From the NCBI GenBank assembly GCA_016195385.1, contig JACPZS010000161.1:1-64000 (forward strand): a stretch of 64,000 bases of DNA, written 5' to 3'. Every line of letters starts with the position of its first letter. Within the stretch, counting starts at the first letter, position 1. Shown here one piece after another: positions 60,389 to 64,000 of this stretch. The DNA is from Verrucomicrobiota bacterium. Its GTDB lineage: Bacteria; Verrucomicrobiota; Verrucomicrobiia; Limisphaerales; JACPZS01. Below the pieces are notes generated by a model that was not told where the DNA came from, searched no databases, and saw only the letters and a list, made by a program, of their open reading frames with translations. A program made the position numbers and the translations under genes.

Positions 60389-61206
60389 TTAATTCTTCCT
60401 CTCCTTCAACCCCGGCAACCCATTCACCACCTTCATCGTCTCCAGGCTCACGGTGATGATGCTTTTGAGCAGGTTCAGGATGTATTTCGGGTCGTCGTGT
60501 TCGCGCGCCCAATCGTTCGGGTCGTTCACGATCTGGCTGTCCTTGTCCTTGCTGAATTGGTAGCGGTCCATGATCCACTCAATGGCGGGCTTGCCGTTGA
60601 CGACGTAATCGTAGGCGGCCAGCGGGATGCCGGTGAGCGTGATGTGGCTGTTGTATTGGATGGTGGTCTTGTCAAACTTTTCATTGGTAGGGATGGCGCG
60701 CTGCGCAGTCCCCGCTGGCGCAGTCCCCTCCGTAGCCAGCGGAACGGGAGGCTGTCCGGCGGCGGACGGCGCAGCGCGCCCGTCCCCACCTTCCCAAACC
60801 GCATTTTCTCGACGACATACAATTTCTCGTCTTTCAATTCCAACACGTCCCGATGTTCCTTCACCGGATACGGCTTGGCGTCTTCGTAAGTCAGATGGAT
60901 TTCCGCCAGCTTGCGCCCGGCCTGGCTAAACGCCCAAAAATCCTCCGCCAACGGAATGCGCGGCAGCATCTTCGTCAAATCGGCAGCGAACCGCGTCTTG
61001 TATTCCCGCGAATGGAGGACGCCATAGACGTAATAGAAAATGTCTTCCTTGCCGATCTTTGCGTCCCTGTATGCCGCGCGATAGGCTTTCAGGGCGAAGT
61101 CGCTGACGTTGAGCCGCCGGCCATTTTGATCGGCATCACCCAAACTCAATTCCACCGGCTTCGGCTCGGTGATTTCGTAATTTATGGTTGACTCAGCAAA
61201 ACACTT
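60389..61206 (-). pseudogene. Type ISP restriction-modification enzyme, C-terminal remnant
   Basis: Only the last about 250 residues remain and they are broken. The first piece (frame from about 61206; NYEITEPKPVELSLGDADQN, IFYYVYGVLHSREYKTRFAA, DLTKMLPRIPLAEDFWAFSQ, AGRKLAEIHLTYE) ends at VVEKMRFGKVG. A 105-bp palindromic repeat (60686-60790) then interrupts it, and coding sense resumes in another frame with NEKFDKTTIQYNSHITLTGI, AAYDYVVNGKPAIEWIMDRY and VNDPNDWAREHDDPKYILNL, to the stop at 60389. These are the typical C-terminal motifs of the long single-chain ISP enzymes (about 1,000-1,600 residues). The 5' part is gone, replaced at 61207 by a divergent XRE gene. Confidence 0.85.
60686..60790. 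repeat. 105-bp palindromic (REP-like) element inside the ISP gene
   Basis: The two ends are inverted copies: GGTAGGGATGGCGCGCTGCG at 60686-60705 and, on the other strand, GGTGGGGACGGGCGCGCTGC starting at 60790. The core also contains GCGCAGTCCCC and GCTGGCGCAGTCCCCTCCG tracts. It interrupts the ISP reading frame exactly between MRFGKVG and TNEKFDKT, where family members continue without a break, so it was inserted. It is a single copy in this window. Confidence 0.7.
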
Positions 61207-61218
61207 ATGTCAGAAAGC

Positions 61219-61241
61219 GTCTTGACACATTCAGTCAAGAC
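61219..61241. promoter_or_regulatory. Inverted repeat at the start of the XRE gene, likely operator
   Basis: A perfect 8-bp inverted repeat GTCTTGAC/GTCAAGAC with a 7-nt spacer lies immediately before the ATG at 61243. Controller-type XRE proteins of restriction-modification systems bind such symmetric sites at their own promoter. Confidence 0.5.
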
Positions 61242-61242
61242 A

Positions 61243-61554
61243 ATGAAAGACAAGTCCAGCTTTGGGGAATTCATTCGCAAGTTGCGTCAAGAGCGCGAAG
61301 AACCGCTTCGTGTCGTGGCTGCCGGTGTTGGCATTGATTCAACCCTTTTGAGCAAATTGGAACACGGCGACCGATTCCCAACTGAGATTCAGATTTCAAA
61401 ATTTGCCAAGTTCTTCAAATTACCAGAGGAAGAACTGAAAGGCCGGGTCATCGCGGACAAGGTCACTTCGGAATACGATGATGACGACGCAGCCCTCCAC
61501 GCTGCACATATTCTCCGGGAGCGCGCAACGCCTTACAAAACCAGTTCAAAATAG
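61243..61554 (+). CDS. XRE-family regulator, controller-protein-like
   Basis: ATG 61243 gives 103 residues; an in-frame ATG at 61207 is also possible but would put the inverted repeat 61219-61241 inside the gene. The helix-turn-helix covers about 5-65 (FGEFIRKLRQEREEPLRVVA, VGIDSTLLSKLEHGDRFPTE, QISKFAKFFKLPEEELKGRV). It precedes a DNA adenine methylase gene by 9 bp, the arrangement of controller proteins of restriction-modification systems, and has a candidate operator at its start. The C-terminal tail contains an acidic run (EYDDDDAA). Confidence 0.9.
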   Translation: MKDKSSFGEFIRKLRQEREEPLRVVAAGVGIDSTLLSKLEHGDRFPTEIQISKFAKFFKLPEEELKGRVIADKVTSEYDDDDAALHAAHILRERATPYKTSSK

Positions 61555-61563
61555 CAAGCGACC

Positions 61564-62040
61564 ATGAATTTTATCGCAAATGAAAGCGCACAGAAGTTGC
61601 GAGGCGGGTTTTACACAGACCCCAACATTGCGAGTTTCTTGGCAAGATGGGTTTTAGAAAAAAAGCCGAAGTCGGTTTTAGAGCCGAGCTGCGGAGATGG
61701 CGCATTTCTTGAGGCGATAGCAGACGAGAAGTGCGGATCGCTTCGCAAGCTTTTCGGCTGCGAGATGGAGCGCGACGAGGCTGGCAAGGCACGCGAGCGC
61801 GTTCCCGGTTCAAGCAAGCTCTCGGTTGAGATTCACACCGGCGACTTTCTCAAATGGTTTCTGTTTCATTCCCAAGAGGCGGGGCAATTTGATGGCGTCG
61901 TTGGAAATCCGCCATTCATTCGCTACCAGTATTTGCCGGAGGAACAACAATTTCTTGCCGCGTGGAAGAATTGGCCTTTGCAGACGCCGCCAATGGAGTT
62001 ACAGTTTTGCCAAGATGAAAACGGTCGAAGCAATTATTGA
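61564..62040 (+). CDS. N6-adenine DNA methyltransferase, C-terminally truncated
   Basis: This is a 158-residue frame with the SAM motif VLEPSCGDGAFLEAI (38-52) and catalytic NPPF (115-118), in the order of gamma-type adenine methylases (Eco57I/TaqI group). The start ANESAQKLRGGFYTDPNIAS is also typical. Full enzymes of this type run to 400-600 residues; here the homology ends soon after YQYLPEEQQFLAAWKNW, and the next gene (antitoxin, 62015) begins inside the tail in another frame. The target-recognition part is therefore lost, and the gene is probably inactive. No cognate nuclease is adjacent. Confidence 0.85.
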   Translation: MNFIANESAQKLRGGFYTDPNIASFLARWVLEKKPKSVLEPSCGDGAFLEAIADEKCGSLRKLFGCEMERDEAGKARERVPGSSKLSVEIHTGDFLKWFLFHSQEAGQFDGVVGNPPFIRYQYLPEEQQFLAAWKNWPLQTPPMELQFCQDENGRSNY

Positions 62041-62227
62041 AACAAATGGCGAGGTGCATTTGGTCGAGCCGATCCATGTGCTGACGCCGCGCCGCGCGCT
62101 CGTCACGATTCTTGAAGAAGCTCCGACCGTGCATGACACCGCGCTGTTGAGCGAGGCCGCGCTCGCCGAGGACTGGAATCGCGCCGAGGAGGATGCCGCA
62201 TGGGCACATTTACAGCCGGCCAAGTAG
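62015..62227 (+). CDS. Probable antitoxin partner of a PemK/MazF-type toxin
   Basis: This 70-residue protein starts MKTVEAIIETNGEVHLVEPI, an AbrB-like or DUF2281-like beta-strand opening used by many antitoxins, followed by VLTPRRALVTILEE and an acidic C-terminal tail (EAALAEDWNRAEEDAAWAHL). It overlaps the toxin gene by 28 bp (62200-62227), the usual coupling of type II toxin-antitoxin pairs. It would neutralise the toxin by binding and repress the shared promoter. It begins inside the truncated methylase frame, so the pair marks the breakpoint. Confidence 0.85.
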   Translation: MKTVEAIIETNGEVHLVEPIHVLTPRRALVTILEEAPTVHDTALLSEAALAEDWNRAEEDAAWAHLQPAK

Positions 62228-62535
62228 TCATCGTTCACTTTCCCTTCTCCGACCTTACCGCCTCCAAGCTCCGACCAGCGGTAGTGCTGGCGGAAGCCGG
62301 ACGTGGCGACTGGATTCTGTGCCAGATCACCAGCAAATCCTACGGCGACAAAAAAGCCATTTCTCTGGATGCCCCCGACTTCGCGCGCGGCTCACTTCGC
62401 CTGACCAGCTATGTCCGTCCGGGCAAACTTTTCACCGCGCACAGCAGCCTCGTTGCAAATCAGGTTGGTGAATTGCAGCCCGGAAAATTCTCCGCCGTTC
62501 GTGATGCGGTTGTGCAAATGATTCAAAAAGGTTGA
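62200..62535 (+). CDS. PemK/MazF-family toxin (endoribonuclease)
   Basis: This 111-residue protein is of the MazF/PemK fold: GQVVIVHFPFSDLTASKLRP, AVVLAEAGRGDWILCQITSK, LRLTSYVRPGKLFTAHSSLV. The FPFSD...(K)LRPAVVL opening and the arginine after it are the family hallmark. Such toxins cut mRNA at short sites and stop growth unless bound by the antitoxin. It overlaps the upstream antitoxin gene by 28 bp; its stop overlaps the TTG start of the next frame. Confidence 0.92.
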   Translation: MGTFTAGQVVIVHFPFSDLTASKLRPAVVLAEAGRGDWILCQITSKSYGDKKAISLDAPDFARGSLRLTSYVRPGKLFTAHSSLVANQVGELQPGKFSAVRDAVVQMIQKG

Positions 62536-62873
62536 AAACGGATCACACACGGATTCGATTCAGTTTGCCGTATTCGCATTCGGAACTGGAATTGGAACAT
62601 GGGATGAGACTGCCCGACCTCATCAGACGCCTTGTCGCTGCTTATGGACTTCAACCGTGCGACATCAACAACGGCAATTGTGACTACTTCGCCGAAGATT
62701 TTCTATTCGCCTCCAAGACACTTGGAAATCTCGGTGAGTTTTTCGTCACTCCAGACGATGAAGACCTGCCGAGGCATTGCTGGGCATGCGTGAGCGGCAA
62801 GCATTTTGATGCAGAAGCCCCCGAAGGAGTCGAGGATTGGCGAGACCTTCCAATTTTCAAAAAGCATTCATAG
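62532..62873 (+). CDS. Hypothetical protein with a Cys/His-rich C-terminal half
   Basis: This is a 113-residue frame starting with TTG that overlaps the toxin stop; the next in-frame ATG gives a start at MRLPDLIRRLVAAYG. Features: CDINNGNCDYFAEDFLFASK, TPDDEDLPRHCWACVSGKHF and DAEAPEGVEDWRDLPIF. Cysteines and histidines could bind a metal. I do not recognise the family. The composition fits a real gene. Confidence 0.6.
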   Translation: MKTDHTRIRFSLPYSHSELELEHGMRLPDLIRRLVAAYGLQPCDINNGNCDYFAEDFLFASKTLGNLGEFFVTPDDEDLPRHCWACVSGKHFDAEAPEGVEDWRDLPIFKKHS

Positions 62874-62927
62874 AACGCCCGCCGGTTATATCCCAATTTG
62901 GGTTTTTCGATGGCGACTTGGTAAAAG

Positions 62928-63224
62928 ATGGGAGTGCCAAGCACTGCCTACACAGACCGATACGACCTTTTTCGCGAACTTCTCAGGGAATTGCGCGAGT
63001 CGAAAGGCGTTACCCAAGCTCAATTGGCAGAACGGCTTGAAATTCCTCAAAGCTACGTCAGCAAATATGAAACTGGCGAACGGCGTCTCGATTTCGTCGA
63101 GACGGCAGAAATCTGCGAGGCTCTTGGAATAAAGACGGCAGACCTTGCGAATCTTTTTGAGTCACGATTGAGAAAAGCTGCTGCGACTTCAAAAGCGCAC
63201 AACCCGCGAAGGAGGAAGCCGTGA
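62928..63224 (+). CDS. XRE-family DNA-binding protein
   Basis: This is a 98-residue protein with a clear helix-turn-helix (RELLRELRESKGVTQAQLAE, RLEIPQSYVSKYETGERRLD, VETAEICEALGIKTADLANL), followed by a basic tail (SKAHNPRRRKP). It overlaps the next gene by 4 bp (GTGA), so both are made together. It is probably the regulator of that gene. Confidence 0.92.
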   Translation: MGVPSTAYTDRYDLFRELLRELRESKGVTQAQLAERLEIPQSYVSKYETGERRLDFVETAEICEALGIKTADLANLFESRLRKAAATSKAHNPRRRKP

Positions 63225-63691
63225 GTGCTAAAAGGAAGTCACGCGAAAATAAAGAAGGGAATGCGACTGCTCGCCGCGCCGCGCAAATTCTCGTCGAGAA
63301 AAATGCTGGCTTCTTCATTCCGACCGCTAAACAGAAGAAAAACCTAGTCGTCGCTTTCGTAAAACGGAACATGATCGTCTATGGGAAAGCTTTTGACATT
63401 GTGAGGCTGGCGTCTGCCGTGAACCTTGATGACCTGTCAGAGGTTGAGTCAAAGCTGGATCAGATTCAGCTTATTGAAATCAAATCGACAAACAAGAAAG
63501 GCATTGGCCCAGACTTCAAGAAATACTTCTTTGGGTTGACCGGCGCTGAGGTTTTGGTCGCGCAGAGTCTGAAAAAGCAATTCAAGTTTGCGCTTGTCAA
63601 TACCTTGACGAACGCCCACATCGAATTGGAATTGGCCGAGATGTTCGGCAGAGCGAAGGGTATCTACCCAACGTGGAGTATTCTCCTTTGA
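63221..63691 (+). CDS. Unknown protein with an ExK (possible PD-(D/E)XK nuclease) motif
   Basis: This is a 156-residue protein coupled to an XRE gene by a 4-bp overlap (GTG start). The core reads KLDQIQLIEIKSTNKKGIGP, with Glu86 and Lys88 forming an ExK and an Asp a few residues upstream, the pattern of PD-(D/E)XK nucleases. DFKKYFFGLTGAEVLVAQSL and GRAKGIYPTWSILL follow. The N-terminal 35 residues are basic. It could be a small restriction-type endonuclease or an inactive relative; there is no methylase coupled to it. Its end overlaps a convergent PLD-family gene. Confidence 0.75.
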   Translation: MSAKRKSRENKEGNATARRAAQILVEKNAGFFIPTAKQKKNLVVAFVKRNMIVYGKAFDIVRLASAVNLDDLSEVESKLDQIQLIEIKSTNKKGIGPDFKKYFFGLTGAEVLVAQSLKKQFKFALVNTLTNAHIELELAEMFGRAKGIYPTWSILL

Positions 63692-64000
63692 AGCGCCGGT
63701 CTTGAGTCAGTCGTCCGTTCGACAATTCCCTCCAATACGTTTGGTAAAACTCAACCGTTCTGTCGTAAGTCGCCTTCTGCTCTGCGTCATTCAAGTCGAG
63801 ACGCAACACCACATTGACCTCAACATTTCGTTGAAGGCCTCCCTGCGTCCAATTGGATGAGCCGATGATGAGTGCCGCTTCGCTCGCATTCGCAAAAAGG
63901 TAAAGCTTCGGATGAAACGTGCGGGTCGGCTCGTTGTAGAGGTAAAGCTTCACGCTCGGATAGCCAGACAATTCTTTCAGCAACGCCTCAATCGCCTCGT
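63597..64000 (-). CDS. Phospholipase D-family protein (partial, runs off the window)
   Basis: The frame is open to the right edge (no start seen) and stops at 63597. It shows a PLD-type HKD half-site: FHPKLYLFANASEAALIIGS followed by SNWTQGGLQRNVEVNVV (HxK ... GSSN). Proteins of this kind include PLD-type nucleases of restriction and defence systems. The last about 30 residues (STLGRYPSLCRTSRPIPIRC) are read antisense to the end of the 63221 gene and look non-homologous, so the C terminus may be altered by a rearrangement. Confidence 0.75.
   Translation of the reverse strand, partial: EAIEALLKELSGYPSVKLYLYNEPTRTFHPKLYLFANASEAALIIGSSNWTQGGLQRNVEVNVVLRLDLNDAEQKATYDRTVEFYQTYWRELSNGRLTQDRRFKGEYSTLGRYPSLCRTSRPIPIRCGRSSRY

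Noticed and set aside
1-64000. CRISPR arrays, rRNA and tRNA genes
   Set aside because: No regularly spaced short repeats and no recognisable tRNA or rRNA sequence seen by eye; a tRNAscan/Infernal run would settle this.

Overview
The window looks like chromosomal DNA of a flagellated verrucomicrobium (Limisphaerales/Pedosphaera-like). The grounds are the pairing of a DUF1587/1592/1588/1585 cytochrome protein with a Tat-exported DUF1552 protein, long secreted Ig/delta-60 proteins ending in an FYRV-type tail, ECF sigma factors fused to a membrane-anchored coiled coil, and high GC (about 60% in sampled lines). This placement is inference; there is no rRNA or tRNA gene in the window.

Layout. 1-3.5 kb: a minus-strand cluster of circularly permuted ATP-grasp, alpha-E and a large unknown protein cut by the window edge. 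3.9-5.7 kb: a glutaminase-STAS-cNMP fusion. 6-15 kb: plus-strand secreted and periplasmic proteins (Ig repeats, cytochrome/DUF1592, serine hydrolase, DUF1552, PQQ-like propeller). 15-18.5 kb: a decayed IS5-family element and two near-identical 120-bp inverted-repeat elements on either side of a low-GC mnmG. 18.7-20.2 kb: ubiX-ubiA (quinone pathway), followed by a decayed gene. 21-44 kb: the main feature, a minus-strand, apparently single transcription unit that starts at a sigma-54-like promoter and runs fliW-csrA-flagellin and then through sugar-nucleotide enzymes, methyltransferases and glycosyltransferases to a 2,477-residue polypeptide with about five glycosyltransferase modules. I read it as a flagellin modification island. 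44.5-49.3 kb: cheD, an HDOD protein, two small secreted proteins, a response regulator-metallo-beta-lactamase fusion and a zinc-ribbon protein. 49.3-54 kb: ECF sigma/membrane fusion and a feoA-feoA-(Cys-rich membrane protein)-feoB iron operon. 54-60 kb: a small secreted protein and a 1,650-residue delta-60/Ig protein. 60-64 kb: a defence and toxin-antitoxin scrapyard (broken type ISP restriction enzyme with a palindromic repeat inside it, controller-like XRE plus truncated N6-adenine methylase, PemK-type TA pair, XRE plus ExK-motif protein, PLD-family protein running off the edge).

How the parts work together. CsrA and FliW most likely control flagellin translation, while the downstream genes of the same transcript make and attach an unusual glycan. 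Two nucleotide-sugar dehydrogenases, an epimerase/dehydratase, an aminotransferase, a formyltransferase and a C-methyltransferase would build oxidised, formamido and methylated sugars. The multi-module glycosyltransferase, a GT2 enzyme and an FkbM methyltransferase (the last two sharing a C-terminal domain) would assemble and cap the chain. NAD synthetase and a Nudix hydrolase sit in the middle of the unit, next to the NAD-dependent dehydrogenases.
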